NCBI RefSeq assembly: GCF_023159225.1
Contig: NC_063170.1
Coordinates: forward strand, 61,230,208 to 61,294,207
Origin: Perognathus longimembris pacificus
Lineage: Eukaryota > Chordata > Mammalia > Rodentia > Heteromyidae
Length of the DNA stretch: 64,000 nucleotides
Reading direction: 5' to 3'
The notes beneath the pieces are model-generated. The model made no database searches. It was not told where the DNA came from and saw only the letters and a program-made list of their open reading frames with translations. The position numbers were made by a program, and so were the translations under genes. This document shows positions 22,962-36,225 of this stretch, piece after piece. Position 1 is the first letter of the stretch. Every line of letters begins with the position of its first letter.

Positions 22962-23870
22962 CTATTGGGTAAATAATGCACAAGCAAGACGTTGGCATTT
23001 TCTTGTGCTGAAAGCACGTTTTACAAGTAGTATATGTATCAGAATGATAATTTGTTTATGCATAGATATACATACACATGTATGTAATTAAAAATCCTCA
23101 AGGTTAGAAAAAGACATTTTAATGCAGAGCAATATTTTATTGGTTTCACAAATTCTTGTTAAAGGAATTAAGATATCTGAGCTTATATAATATTCTTGTT
23201 TAGGAAATAAGCCAACTTTACATAACGATTTATAACTCTGACAAAAATCAATTTCAACTCAATTTTATTTCTTTGTAATATATAGGGGCAAGGCCCGAGG
23301 CTGGTGCTTCATGCCTGTAATCCTAGCTACTCAAGGGATTGAGAGCTAAAGAAGGGAGTTCAAAGCCAGTCAGGGCAGAGAAATCTGTTAACCTTATATA
23401 TCTATTAACAAGAAAATTAGCCAGAAGTGGAGCTATGAGCTATGACTCAAATGGTAAAGTGCTCACCTTGAACTTAGCTAAAGGACTGTGCAGGCCCTAA
23501 ACTCAATTCCCAGTAAATATCTTCACAAGCTTAAGGAGATCTTACGGACATAGAAGATTATTTCATAAACTTGAATAATTACAAATGGAGAAGAGAAAGT
23601 GTGCCTGAAAATTCATATGCTCCTTGGAATTTTTATTGCCATCACACAGCACAGTCATGAATGGGTCCCTCCCCCATAATACAATCTGCTATTCTGAAGA
23701 AATATTAAGGGCTGTATCCTTGACAATCATCTGTTAAAAATGTGAATGCAAACACTGGCTCTGTAATCACAATGCAATGCAGATTGAAAAGATAACCATA
23801 GCTTTCTTTAAGCATATATATAACCCACGGCAGTGTGTTGCTAGACAAAGCATTCTTTAAGTGCACTGAC
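22962..23870 (-). other. CNTN3: CNTN3 intron between Ig5 and Ig6
   Basis: A 909-bp phase-1 intron (GTCAGT...CAATAG). About a quarter is one B1-like dimeric SINE at 23291-23517, inserted antisense to the gene; the rest is unique AT-rich sequence. Confidence 0.9.
23291..23517 (+). mobile_element. B1-like dimeric SINE with Geo-type right half
   Basis: Head tcatgcctgtaatcctagct; middle diverged (ccttatatatctattaacaa); right half gccagaagtggagctatgag and caggccctaaactcaattcc. Confidence 0.8.
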
Positions 23871-23998
23871 CTGTAACAACCAAGCGTGTTGTACCATTTG
23901 CTCTTCCAAACTGGTTTTCTGCAGTGCAAGTGTAGTCTCCAGCATCAGCCTTGGTCACATTGGTTATTCTGAGTCCTCCATCACTTAACAAAGAAATC
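23871..23998 (-). CDS. CNTN3: CNTN3 exon: second half of Ig domain 5
   Basis: This 128-bp exon reads ISLLSDGGLRITNVTKADAG, DYTCTAENQFGRANGTTRLV, then VT. It holds the DAGDYTC motif with the second Ig5 cysteine and two N-glycosylation sequons (NVT and NGT). Acceptor: ATATATTTTAG. Donor: GTCAGTGC. The first base completes an AGG arginine codon begun in the upstream exon. The last base begins the GAA codon of the EPTRI linker. Confidence 0.96.
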
Positions 23999-24349
23999 CT
24001 AAAATATATAGAAATCAGATAAATATGTGTGCAACCGTTACCTTTTTCAAGTGTAGTGATTTTCTTTTTACAGTAGTGCTGTCTTAAGCAGAGGATGGAA
24101 GGCATAATTCATCAGTTTTTAGTGATTCTGGAAAAAAATTTACACAACACACTCAAGAGTTGAGTGAAAAAAGGTATTCTAGCAATTAGAATGTTGCTTG
24201 GTATTAGTATGCAGCTTTTCCTAACAGCATTACTTAACTTTACAGCTAATTATGGTAATGCCTTTATCAAAGGAGTATGAAATGTTTTCTAAAATGTGTA
24301 TATTGTGATAGATTCCTAATAGCTTAGTCTTAAAAGATTGGAGAAAACT

Positions 24350-24596
24350 AGGCACGGGCAGCTCAGGCCTATAATCATAGCTACTCAAGAGGATGAGATC
24401 TGAAGATTGTAGTTCGAAGTCAACCCAAGTAGAAAAGTCCTCATGAGACTCTTATCTCTAAGTAACCACTCAAAAACAGGAAGTGGCGATGTGGCCCAGG
24501 TGGTAGAGCACTAACATTGAGCACAGTGAGGCTCAGGGACAGTGCCCAGGCCCCAGGTTCAAGCTCCACAACTAACCACCACCACTACCAACAAAA
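24350..24596 (+). mobile_element. B1-like dimeric SINE with Geo-type right half
   Basis: Head ggcctataatcatagctact, ctcttatctctaagtaacca, right half ggaagtggcgatgtggccca to gccccaggttcaagctcc, then an acc-rich tail. Confidence 0.84.
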
Positions 24597-26421
24597 GTTT
24601 GGGGAGAAAAAGTATGCATGCTATTATTTCCTTTACCTTCAAAATGGTGTATGAGAAATGAGAAACCTGCTTGTCTTACATTATGAACAAAGAAAGACAC
24701 ATTTGACTCCAAAAATTATCAAATTTTATAAACGAAAAATTGTGTATTTCCCAAAGGCCTATTATAAAGAATGTGGAGAACTTGATAGGCATTCCTCTGG
24801 AACCTGCAAACATAAAATTAAAGAAATTAAGGCTTAAGTATATAACTGTTTAATTAGGGAAATATAAATGAATGGCTCACAGGTAAAAGGCAGTAGGAGA
24901 GTCCCTTGCTTACAGTATGAGCAAAAGAAAGCCTCCAGCTCTTTAGGAATGATACTCTAGTCAGAGCCACAGACAATGCATCACTATGTGAGTGTATATG
25001 AAAACTGTCAGAGTCCTGAGAAATACAGTGAAGAACAGAAACAGGGGTGATGCAGTAGAGACTAATTACTTCTGGGTCTCCAGAATGGATCATTTCAAAA
25101 AAGCCTCTTAGAAGGGGTATCATGTACACTCTGAAGGAAGAATGAGATGTGATGAACTTTTTAATAGGCACTATATATTTTTAACCCAAGTTGTGTACTT
25201 ATAATCATACTCCCTTTCTCTAAATTATGATATTCATTGTTATTCATTCCATACACTTAACATTTAGGATCTGTTTTTATCTTTTATGATTTACATCATT
25301 AATGCATGCATGCAGTATCTATGTAAATGAGCGAAAGCTTTAAAAATGATTGCAGCCCAGTATCAGGATGGTATCATATATGTAAATCATCATCAATAAA
25401 TATCTCTACTTTTTGAATTATTTAGTAGATAGAAAAGATGATGAGGACATTAAACCAGATAGGAAGATTTCAACTTGGTCTCTATTAGTATTTTGGATGC
25501 AGGATTTTTAGGTGTGTGACAACAATGTCATAATTAGTGCACCAGATGTGTAAAATACACATGATGCGGATGTTATGTTACATACATTGCAATCATTCCT
25601 TTACTAGCCTGCGGTCCCCTTACACTTGTATCCTGGCTGTGGTTTTTGAAAGAGGAAGAAGTGGGACCCCATCAGAATCTTGGTACTGCTTGTCCCTGGA
25701 AGTTTGCTGTATGTGTGATAGTTTCTTAACGATGTCAATATTTAAAACAAGAGTTTGGGAATAATGGCCTCGAAAGCTAACCAAGGAATAAGAACACTCC
25801 ATTTCAATTTGGAAACATTAAAAATTCACCAAGGTTCCTAGTTACCATTCAAGAAAAATGTTTTATATCTGGCTTTCCTTCTACACTTTTTGACTGTTTT
25901 ACTAGGGGGATCTAAAATGCACAGCCCAGTGCTTTGAAGAGAAAAATCAAAGGGCTTTTCAAAAATGAAAAACACTTTTTAGAGCTAAAATTTCCTTAAT
26001 GAGTATGAAACAAATGAACCCCCACAGAGAAGTAAAAATGAATGAAAAGGAAGAATCTAGGGAGATGAGAATTTGGGGAGAAACATGAATAACAACGTTG
26101 AAGAAGAAACGTCAATCGCGTGATTCTACCTTCCTTTCTCCACCTGGACAGAACTTGCTTAGTCTGTTCTCTGAAGCATCACACTGTCTTCAAGAAAGTC
26201 TATGTGGTAAGGCTCAACCATTCCTGTGTGCGGGGACCTTTCTCTCCCACGCCCTTCTATCTCTCCTTCACTCACATGCTTTCACGCTCATAAGCCTTTT
26301 CTCTCACACATGCTCTCTCTCTCTATCTCCCATACATATATACACATATACTCATATACATAAATGTATAAATTATGTATATGTATCACTTATGCACATT
26401 ACATTGCCATATCCATTACCT

Positions 26422-26423
<2 letters not shown>

Positions 26424-26456
<33 letters not shown>
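26424..26456. repeat. (AT)n microsatellite
   Basis: About 16 AT units. Confidence 0.95.
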
Positions 26457-26460
<4 letters not shown>

Positions 26461-26704
26461 ATAAAAGATGAAACCATAGAAGACTAGGTAAAGGGTTTAG
26501 GAGTGACTTCTCAAAAATACATAACATTAGGGAAGAAATCAATAGTGAAATACTATGGTTAACAGGACAGATGTTGAGTAAAGAATGGGAGAGAAGACAG
26601 TAGACTAGAAAGCTGGGAGGAGAAAAGTCTGAAAGGAAGAAACAGTACAGTTAACAACAGCATTGTTCACAATTCACACTGACTGATAATTTTTTTATCT
26701 ATTA

Positions 26705-26801
26705 TTTTTTTTTTCAAATTTTTATTATCAAACTGATGTACAGAGAGGTTACAGTTTCATATGTTAGGCATTGGATACATTTCTTGTACTGTTTGTGGCC
26801 C
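26705..26801 (-). mobile_element. L1 3' end, short
   Basis: Poly-T, then caaatttttattatcaaact, gatgtacagagaggttacag, tttcatatgttaggcattgg, ttcttgtactgtttgtggcc. Nearly identical to 63752-63840, so a relatively young family. Confidence 0.78.
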
Positions 26802-27225
26802 CAACACCTAAGAAAATAATACTTGATCCAGGATCTCACTCAATAAATTTTATCTATTGTTATTTAAAAGAAAATGCAGATTTGATGGAGACTTTTAATA
26901 TGGAAAGGCAGGCAGCTGGTAGAAAACCTGGGAAATCATGAAGGCCTTGACATGAAGTGGTAAACTGATCTGCTCGGAGTTACAGAGTACAGACAGATTT
27001 AAAAGCTCTCGGAAGTTTTCATCTACCACACTGAGGGAAATAAACTTTAAAACAAAGTAAAGAAGCCTCATGTTGACTGCACAAATATTAAACTTAGATT
27101 TATAACTTCTGATTTTTGCATTACAAAGCCGAGATGATTAGTTTCCATTATTTTCTCATTCTACGAATTACAAAGTCATCAGTTATGACTACAACATATT
27201 TGGAGTATCAGAAATACAAGAAATG

Positions 27226-27309
27226 TTTGGTACATGCCTACCATGTACCAAGCACTGGCTTCGAGTCCCACTATTACAAAAAATAAAATAAAATAAAATG
27301 AAAAAAAAT
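27226..27309 (+). mobile_element. ID-like (tRNA-Ala-derived) SINE fragment
   Basis: tacatgcctaccatgtacca, then actggcttcgagtcccacta (B-box-like) and an (AAAAT)n tail. Only the 3' part of an ID unit. Confidence 0.6.
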
Positions 27310-30300
27310 GCATACAAGAAATCTTTTGCTGCATTAGCTTTTGTTACTTTAATCAAAGAAACATATCTTCATTATCATCCTGAAAGGAAGAACAAATTCA
27401 AAGGCAAGACTAACACCTTATGAATCTTACAAGGACTCCAAAACAAACATATTGACTCCCAAAGAATGCAAACTCTGTGGATCCTGATATTTTGAGCTAA
27501 TTGGATATTTTTTCCTAAATTGCTTCTTCCAGTAAGTTCTAAGAGGCCCACAGGGCATTTCACACAACATAAAATAAACAATATTCGGTAAATGGATGGA
27601 GTAATTGTTTCTCAACAGAAAACCTTCAATAACCCAGGCTTCCCTACAGAGATTCAAAGTGAAAATTTTATACCACTTCACTATAAATGAAATTGCTTTC
27701 TAAGCTTTCTGGGAACAAGTCTTTCTGCAAATGGATATGGCTGAAAATGTAGATAGCAATGAATGTGACTCTAGTCTTGGCACAAAAGTTAAATAAAGAT
27801 TCATGAGATTTGCATTCAAAAATGTATTCCGGTTTTCACTGAGAACTATGCGATTTAAATCACTGTGGCATTTTAACTTTTGATCAGCTTTGTATTATAT
27901 TTGCATACGTATTTTTTATTGGGCTTTCTTTTTACAGTAAGAGGTTAATTATATCACTTAACTTTGCCAGTCTATAGTTTGGTATAAGTTGACATAATTG
28001 TGCTAAGCTATTAAATTTATGACTTCATAAAAAAATTGTTCAGAAAGTATTCTGTGTCCTAAGCAACAATGACCTAGTCCTTATACTTGCATTTAAATAT
28101 GTATAATAACTTAGCATATTGCAGAAGGGGAAACATATCGAATATTTTGCATATAAGGCAAGGATTTTACCAACACCATTTTCCCCTTGCTTATGTTCTG
28201 AATATTACGGTAATTTATTCAACTTGAATTTTCACCAACACACTGCAATTGTACATTTTCTCAGCACATCTCAGAGAAGGGGAGATCACATGAGATCATA
28301 ATGATTAAACTCTGCTGTACAGAAAATAACAAGGCTGTTTTGGATGGCACCTTCAGAGTACATATTCCAAGAGATAGATGCTTACAATTAGCTGTAAGAG
28401 AAAAGTACTCACAATGCATACATTACAGGATAAATAATGACAGTTAACAAAAGCAAATATACATTGATGAAAATGCATGAGAAAATAAATGTCAGAGGCC
28501 AAAAAAAAAGCAGACACTGTATCTTCTCATTTTCAACTGCTCCTGCACCCACACACTGGGGAAGTACTTCCCTTTGAATTCTGAACAACCTGCAGAAAGT
28601 ATTAGGAAAACATTAGACTTTTCATATTTTTAGTCATATCATTTTGGCCCTTCATCTAGAAATCCAATGGCGTTACTTTAGTGATTCATTAGAGAGAAAA
28701 TCTCCCAGGAAAAGAGAAACAGAATAAAGAAGATTCAACAGTTAATTATCCTATTTTTGAGTGAGTACCAGGCTGATAATAAGAAGCTTTGTTAATTTTC
28801 AGGACACAGAATTTCCATGGAGCAGACACTTGAGGTCCTAGAGAAAGATGAGCTTGGCTTCATTCCACAGCCTAAAGACATACATTGAATTCAGATCAAT
28901 TAACATGTCTTCATATTCACAGGGAGCAGAGACACAATTAAGGAACATTTCTTTCATTCCTATTAAATCTCCCAAATGTCTATTATCATGACACATATAG
29001 TTGGAGCTAAATTCATCCTTATGAGAGTGACTCAATAGCTTTCCTTAAAAAATGGACTTTGACCTATGGAACAGAAGGCCCCCAAAGGAGATTTCTAGTC
29101 TAAATGCTTATATACAGGTGTTTACCTCAGTTATTCATGAGGCACAGATTATATGCATGCTTCTTATATGAAAAGGATATCTGCAAAATATTAATATTCA
29201 AATGTATAAGTTAATAACACAAATAGTAAAGGACAAAGGAGACATAAAATTTTCTGATGACTAATGAATTAAAGACAGTTTCAATTATTTAATTATTAAA
29301 ACTTAAAAGCATTTATACAAGACTCTGTTCTCTGCCGCAGAGAGAGACAGAATTAAATCAATGAAAATCACAAATCTAAATATTAGTTTTATTACTTGTA
29401 TTACAGGTATAGCCGACATTAACCTACTCCAATGAGCAATGATGGTTCTCTGATAACTTCATCTTTGGAAGAGACAGTTAAGCTCCTTGAGGGCATGAAA
29501 ATAGCCATGGGGCCTTCCATCCAGCACAAGCTTCTTACTGTATGATCAAAAGAATACCAGGAACTACGCATTGTCTACACCAGGCAGACACTAAACAGAA
29601 AAAAAGAGAAAGAACTGAGCCACGTCAGGATCTGAGTGTCCATCTTCTTAGAGAACAGAGGGCCTATATAAAAGTCACTTCTGAAAGTGTGGACTGTCAA
29701 AGACTAGCTTTGTCTGCAGAAGAGGAATTCCATTGACTCAAGGGGTGTAGAGACTCAAGGGTTGTAGAGGCTGCAAAGATTATTCCTGCTGCCCAGTAAT
29801 GATTCTTTCCATTTAAAAGAAAATTGGCTCCAACATTGATCTTCCTTGGGGGAAATTCCTTTCCTCTTCCTGGTATCCTCTTTTATCTTATTTGCTTAAC
29901 AGACAAGTGACTCTAGGAGCCTACCACCACATTAGGTTGGGGATAACTCTAGGATTTGCATTTCTAGCAATTTCTCAGGTGCCTCTGGTGCTTTGGAAGT
30001 AGGGACCACTCTTTGAGAAATAGCTGTGCTCATGGGGCTTCTCCTTTGTTGAACTTTGGTTTATGACAAACACATATAATTAATTCACACATTCTAGCAC
30101 TGGTCCTGACAAGACAGCATGATGTCTATTGCCAACATTTCTGGGCTCATTCAATTTCCTAACAATTCCAAAGTCAGACTCCTTTTCCTTTTCTTGTTGT
30201 AATATCCTAAAATTAATTCTCAGCTACTGTTCTCAAATCCCTAGAAGATACAAGCAAATGAGAGTTGGTATTTTATATATAATCTTTTTCAAACAAACAT

Positions 30301-32044
30301 TTGATTTCTCTACAAATATGAAGAAGTCAGAAACAATTTCTTATATAGGGAGAACTAGGTTTTATCATAAACCAAGTATAGTCCAACAAGCATCACACTT
30401 GCTATTGAGTTCTTGCAAGACAGAACAGTTTGCCTTACTATTTCAATTCCAAGGTCATTTTCTTTTATAGATATTCATCAATATTTAAGTGGCTCATTTA
30501 CAACCTTATTTCAGCTTTTCTCACATTACTAGGACACAAATTTCTTTTAGCATTTGAAAACTCGTCAGATACCATTCTGAAAAGCAAATGTCTACACACA
30601 CAAACACACATACACAGAGCAGCAATTTTGATAAACTTGAGGATGAACTAAATTGTCTGAAATTGTAATGGCATCAGATTAGAAACTCTGCTAACAACAA
30701 TTTTAGAATCCCTTTGTCTTATTTGCTTCACTGTTAGCTTTTCTAAAAGTGCTTTAATACTAGTCTAGCTTTAAGCATTTGGGTCTTCATTTTCATGCTG
30801 GAAACTTCTCTTACCCAACATTCTTGATGCTGTGCTTACACTTGAAACCAATTTTAGTCCAAGCATACATACAGGTACAAATATTCTTGGAAAGTTAGCT
30901 AGAAAAAAATTGGTCCCTTTATTACTCCAGAATCTTGAGTTTAATATATAAAATTACTTCAAACAATCTTTCGTATTTTAAGGATGATGAAGTACTACAT
31001 TATCCAACATTTTCTCCCTGAGCATCTACTGGATTTGGATGTATGATATATACATATTCATTTTTTGTCCAACAAAGTGTTAGATACCATTTATCAAATA
31101 GTTGTGTTTTGTCTATGAACATTGTGGATTCATAACAAAATTATTAGTAATATAAATCTTATGTTTATTAATTGTAACAAAACTATGTGCCAAAATTGTG
31201 AATTGTCAACTAAAGAATTAAAATGTTGGCATGTCACCTATAAACCAATCCCAGACATCTATAGAACAGCTTTTGTAATAAGTAGCAAAAATTATTAGGA
31301 AGGATTTATATTGTCCTAATGTAACTTAAATTATCTATAACTGGAACTCTGACATACTTGTTCTCTCCTACACCTTCTTTTTAATGCTCACTCTCTGTGT
31401 TCATTAACAAGCTGTCTCAAATACTGCTTTGGAGAGATATAAGCAACTAAATAAATTAGAAGACACAAGGTTATGAAAGGCTAAGGTGAGAAAGAAATAA
31501 ATGGTATCACATAAAATTTAAAATGATCAGAATAAAAATATAATATCTAATCTTAATCTATTATGACTCATCTAAATATATTAATGCTGTAGAAACTTAA
31601 ATGTCTCAAGTATCATTATGGCAAAGTTAAGGTTTCTTCTTTGCTTAAAATTTGAATGTGAAGGATTGGAAAATAACCTATTTTTTCAAACCAGGAAAAT
31701 ATTTTGTATATTCTAGCTTCCTTATAGGATTTTCAGGCTCCAAGCTAGTGAGGTAACTTTTCTTCCCACAAGGCCTGCGCTAGAGGTGAAGCCTATATTA
31801 AGATAGAATTAGAAAGTGTACAAATAAGAACATGAAGAAAACAAGTCAGAGTAATTTTTTTCTTTTGAAAACTCAGTGTCCATTTCAGGACCCATGTGAC
31901 AGATCATATAAGTGACTTTTCTCCAGTAATTAGCATATGGCAAGATTAATGTTCATTACTATTCTTCAAGTTTATTTCCCTTTCACAGAAGTGCAGTAGC
32001 AATGTACCTCATGCAAATATTCACTTTATTGACCATTGAATTCA

Positions 32045-32091
32045 TCCACCCACCCATCCATCCATATACCCACCTACCCATCCACTCATAC
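32045..32091. repeat. TCCA/CCCA repeat
   Basis: Degenerate tccacccacccatccatcca units. Confidence 0.85.
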
Positions 32092-33094
32092 TTCATTGTG
32101 TGAAAGAATTCAGGAAGTTAAAAGTATACTAAAACATAAAACACTTTCTATATTTTAAATAAGAGTTGTGAAGTACAAATCTATTGCAGTCTTTTAATAT
32201 CAATGATACTTGTAATTATTAACAATTAAGATATGTCCACAATTATAGTAATGATGTGGGAAACTAAGAGAGAAAAAAAATCAAAAATCAAATACATATG
32301 AATTATCCACAATGCACTATGGTTTGGAAAACGAAAATGAGTATCAACTAGATCCTATATTTTAGGGACTGAAAGTGTAATGTTCCAGAGGAATCCATAT
32401 TGCCATAAAAAGTAATCACTTTATATAAAATTTTTCATCTGAGTTACGAAGTCACTCGGTTCCACCTCTGAAATATGCAGTATCCTCTTTCCAATTTGTA
32501 CTACTTTACCCTAAATCAAGCCCTTTGAACCTAATGCTCTGACAGCTAGTTTGCCTTCCTTTCCTCAATAAACTCTCTACACTGCAGTTAGAATTATCTT
32601 TTAGCCAAATCATGTGGCCCCCTTGTTGTAAAAGTTCAAATGACCTTACATTCCATGTAAAATAATCCAACTTTTTTATTATATTCTCCAAGGATCTGTA
32701 TTTATTCTTGGCATGGTTTGACAGCTTTTATTATTCTTCCTCCAAACCCATGATCATCAGTCACCCTGGTCTTCTTTTTCATTCTCAAGTAAGCCAGTAT
32801 TTTGTTCACCTCAAGGCTTTGTCCTAGGCAGCAACCTCCTTTAGAAGACACTTGTCATAATTCTTCATGTGATCAATTGCTTCTAATTCAGTTATCTGCT
32901 AAAATCATTGCTTCTTTAATTAGGTCTTCTTAAAAAATACTATATAATTATACCATTTTCCTATCCTTTCCCATCCCATTCTTAACTTATGGATACATTT
33001 CTTCTCTTCCTTAAGAAATGTCCCAAAGGAGGAACCATGCTTTTTAAAAAAAAATAATTCTTAAGAAATCATAAAATGGTCATTAAATGAAAGA

Positions 33095-33311
33095 TGTTTT
33101 TTTTTGTTTTTTTGTTTTTTGGCCAGTCCTAGGCCGTGAACTCAGGGCCTGAGCACTGTCCCTGGCTTCTTTTTTGCTCAAGGCTAGCACTCTGCCACTT
33201 GAGCCACAGCGCCACTCCTGGCCATTTTCTGTATATGTGGTGCTGAGGAATTGAACCCAGGGCCTCATGTATACGAGTCAAGCACTCTTGCCACTAGGCC
33301 ATATTCCCAGC
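33095..33311 (-). mobile_element. IDL-Geo-type dimeric SINE
   Basis: Same structure as the copy at 21012, with a T/G-interrupted tail at the left and the ID-like module ending ccatattcccagc. Probable duplication taaatgaaag (33084-33093) and taaacgaaag (33312-33321), one mismatch. It appears to sit inside an older minus-strand L1 3' UTR fragment. Confidence 0.88.
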
Positions 33312-33314
33312 TAA

Positions 33315-33420
33315 ACGAAAGTTTATGAATATGATGCCTCTTGTTCAATGTCACCTATTTTATCATTCTCTGTCCTCTCAAACCTCATCCCTTCCCTCAA
33401 TTTTCTTAATTTTGTAGGAC
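33315..33420 (-). mobile_element. L1 3' UTR fragment, older variant
   Basis: cctcttgttcaatgtcacct, then ctctgtcctctcaaacctca and cccttccctcaa, parallel to 48345-48420. The IDL-Geo copy at 33095 appears inserted in it. Confidence 0.55.
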
Positions 33421-33780
33421 ATGCAGAGAAAGAATAAAATCATGTCATTTTCAGGGAAATGGATGGAACTAGAACAAATCATGTTGAGAAAAGCCAAGCT
33501 CAGAGAGATAAATGGTGCATGTTTTTTCTGACATGATTTCTCTGAAATTTAAAAGATTGGGATACAATAAATTATACAGGATGCTAGATACTCACATACA
33601 ATGAGACCAACAGAGGATACTCTTAGGAGAGAAACAAATGCTCATGTACCTCTTCATATTTATATGAACTTAAAGGTACAGAAACAAGAGATTTCTTTTT
33701 ACAAGAAATGTACCCAAGGCCTAATGTATAAAACTGTAACCTCTCTGTACATCACTTTGATGATAAATAAGAAAAAAAAT
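33421..33780 (+). mobile_element. L1 3' region
   Basis: Starts with the L1 signature cagggaaatggatggaacta and agccaagctcagagagataa, and ends acaagaaatgtacccaaggc, cctctctgtacatcactttg, A-rich tail. The G-rich tract is missing, so the 3' UTR is internally deleted. Confidence 0.75.
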
Positions 33781-33859
33781 ACTTGAAATAAAAGAGATCT
33801 CTTTTTCAAATTTTTTGATCTGTCTTCTTTTCTTCATGTATGGTGCATTCAAGTGTATA

Positions 33860-34090
33860 TCTTTGGGGGAGGGTACAGAACTCAAGAGAAAAAGGGTGAC
33901 AAGTGCAGCAGTGGTGCTCATCAGACATAAAAGAAAATGAGCCGTGAAACTCATGGGTCGAGATGGCAGGGAGGGACCAGGAATGTGGGAACAGGACACA
34001 TTGTACTAAAGGAAATGTACTATTACATAACCCATGTAATTGCATTACCTCTGTGCATCATCTTTATGATAACAATAAATTATTTAATTA
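33860..34090 (+). mobile_element. L1 3' end, diverged
   Basis: G-rich start (ctttgggggagggtacagaa), later gggagggaccaggaatgtgg, ttgcattacctctgtgcatc and aacaataaattatttaatt. A second 3' end directly downstream of the previous one. Confidence 0.65.
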
Positions 34091-34375
34091 GTGCATATCC
34101 TACAAAGCAGAACAGTTGCTCTTCATGCGCTTCTCCACCCCACATAAGCCATCTAACCCTCATTTGGGACTTGAGAGAGGACACAGGACTTGTTACAGAG
34201 CCCATACTAGCTGATGCGAACACCATGAGGAGAGACAGTGGGATTGCATGAGGGAAGTGTAAGGCACTATAATACCAGAATTCAAGAGAATGAACCAGGA
34301 TCATGAATAGTTTCAGGCCAATCATGAGTTCCAGCCTAGTCTGGGCTACATCAAAATGCTCTGTCTCTGTCTCTG

Positions 34376-34439
<64 letters not shown>
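34376..34439. repeat. (CT)n-(TA)n compound microsatellite
   Basis: About 17 CT units at 34377-34411 pass directly into about 14 TA units. Confidence 0.96.
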
Positions 34440-34447
<8 letters not shown>

Positions 34448-36107
34448 ATACACACATATATATTTAATTAATTTAAAAGTAATGAAAACTAAGAGGAAAT
34501 GGTACATACATTTTTTTGTATACCAGTTTATAAATGCTAATGCTACATAAGCATTAGTTCAAAAGTAAATTCCTGTTTCATTCTATCTTAGACATAGGAG
34601 GAAATAATGCAAAATTAGGAATGGTATTGCAGTTGTCTACCACTGTAGTGATTTTCTTTTTCTTTTTTTTTGGTTGTTTGGAATTTGGGAGACAGCAGGA
34701 ATACGCTGGTTGCACTGGGCTGAGACAAGTGCACGTGAAGGTTTGAGGGAAGGGTTCTATGGAGCTGATACTCCCAACAAAGAAAACATTGAAACAAGGC
34801 ATGGTTACAAATTAATTTACTCAGTCCTAACAACAAGCTGGCTTGAAGAAGATTCCATAACCTATGTTTTCAGATTCATTGATCAGTTTTCCTTTATCAA
34901 AGTTGTGACACAGACCAAGTATTTATTCAACTGTCCCAGTTTTCCTAATCTATAAGTAACAAATTGGAAATAAGGACTTGGGCACCACATGGTCAACTGC
35001 AAGACTTTTAGTTGATAAGATTTTCAGGGCATTTGTCAGCAAGTTTGTGAAAGTAATTTTTGAGTGGAATTTATTTATATAGGGAGGATTAAAATAATAT
35101 TCTCCTAAAAGGAAAGACTGTGTATTCCTCTTTTTTTCAGTCAAGTCTTATTAATCTTAAGATGTATGAATGATATCATGGAAAAAGGCAAGTAATATTA
35201 AAAATGCATCAGTAGATCTCTATCTAGGAACCTTTGTTGGAGCCACTGTAGTAATTTTCATTTTTTTCAAATCTTTACAGCTTGAGTCCAATGATATAAT
35301 GGAGTCCACCAGGATGTGTAAATGGGATAGAACAGAGCTATACACAATTTCTCCAAAAACCAGTTTGTTTCGCCCACTTTTAGACAAAAGTATAACAAGA
35401 AAAAGGCCCCATTTATAAATAAATAAACCAAGACACAGTGGTTGTGTAACTGCTCTAACACCATACAAGTGGGCAAATGGAAGACCCAAGATTTGCCCCT
35501 TGTCCTTTTGAGTTCAATGCTTTGCATTTTTCATATGCTAAAATTAAATAACGGAGCAATTAAAACTTATATTTAACTTCATCTGACACAGTGAATAATA
35601 TGAATAGCAATTAGCATACTGCATGCCAATTAGGCATAAATAATTCATGTAAATAATGAAACAAATACACACACTGAAACTTAAGCTGTGTTGTTGATAG
35701 GGAAGTTGTGTAGTATGTTTTTTTGGTGGTATGGAAAAGTGGGATGTTGAAGACTTCTGGTAAGTGCTATCCCAACTCTAAAGTCTTGGATCACACTGAT
35801 TCTTTGTATTAGGGTCTTCATTCCTAAATTCTCAGCTTAATTATCTTTCAGGAAATAGGAGAATGGGGCAAGTGAACTCTTTCCTGTTCTCCTCACAAAA
35901 AGCAGAGGGGACAGGAGGTACTGGTTGTAAACAGTTAAGAGAAGAAGGGCCTTCTATACTCTTTGAGAGTCTTGCACATGTGCAAAGGACTGTTAACCTT
36001 CACTTTAAGAAAAATGGCCTCATAATAATCCTTTCCTTGGAAGGAAGCCAGGGCAGAAAAAAATCAAGAGACTCATATTCAATGAACTAAATAAAAGTCA
36101 GAATTGG

Positions 36108-36187
36108 AGGTATAACACAAGTAGTAAGAGTACCAGCAATGATGCAAAAATGCCAAGCTAGGCCTTGACTTCAAGCCTTGGTAAACG

Positions 36188-36220
<33 letters not shown>

Positions 36221-36225
36221 AACAA
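36108..36225 (+). mobile_element. tRNA-related SINE with (AAC)n tail
   Basis: ataacacaagtagtaagagt resembles a degenerate A-box region; ccttgacttcaagcctt the B-box region; the tail is an (AAC)n array at about 36187-36225. Confidence 0.5.

Noticed and set aside
34080..34457. 125-codon minus-strand frame with Arg-Glu repeats
   Set aside because: Produced by the CT/TA compound microsatellite read on the other strand.
36189..36222. Regular spacing considered as a CRISPR-type array (also checked at 52087-52147)
   Set aside because: Simple tandem repeats without spacers, in a eukaryotic intron.
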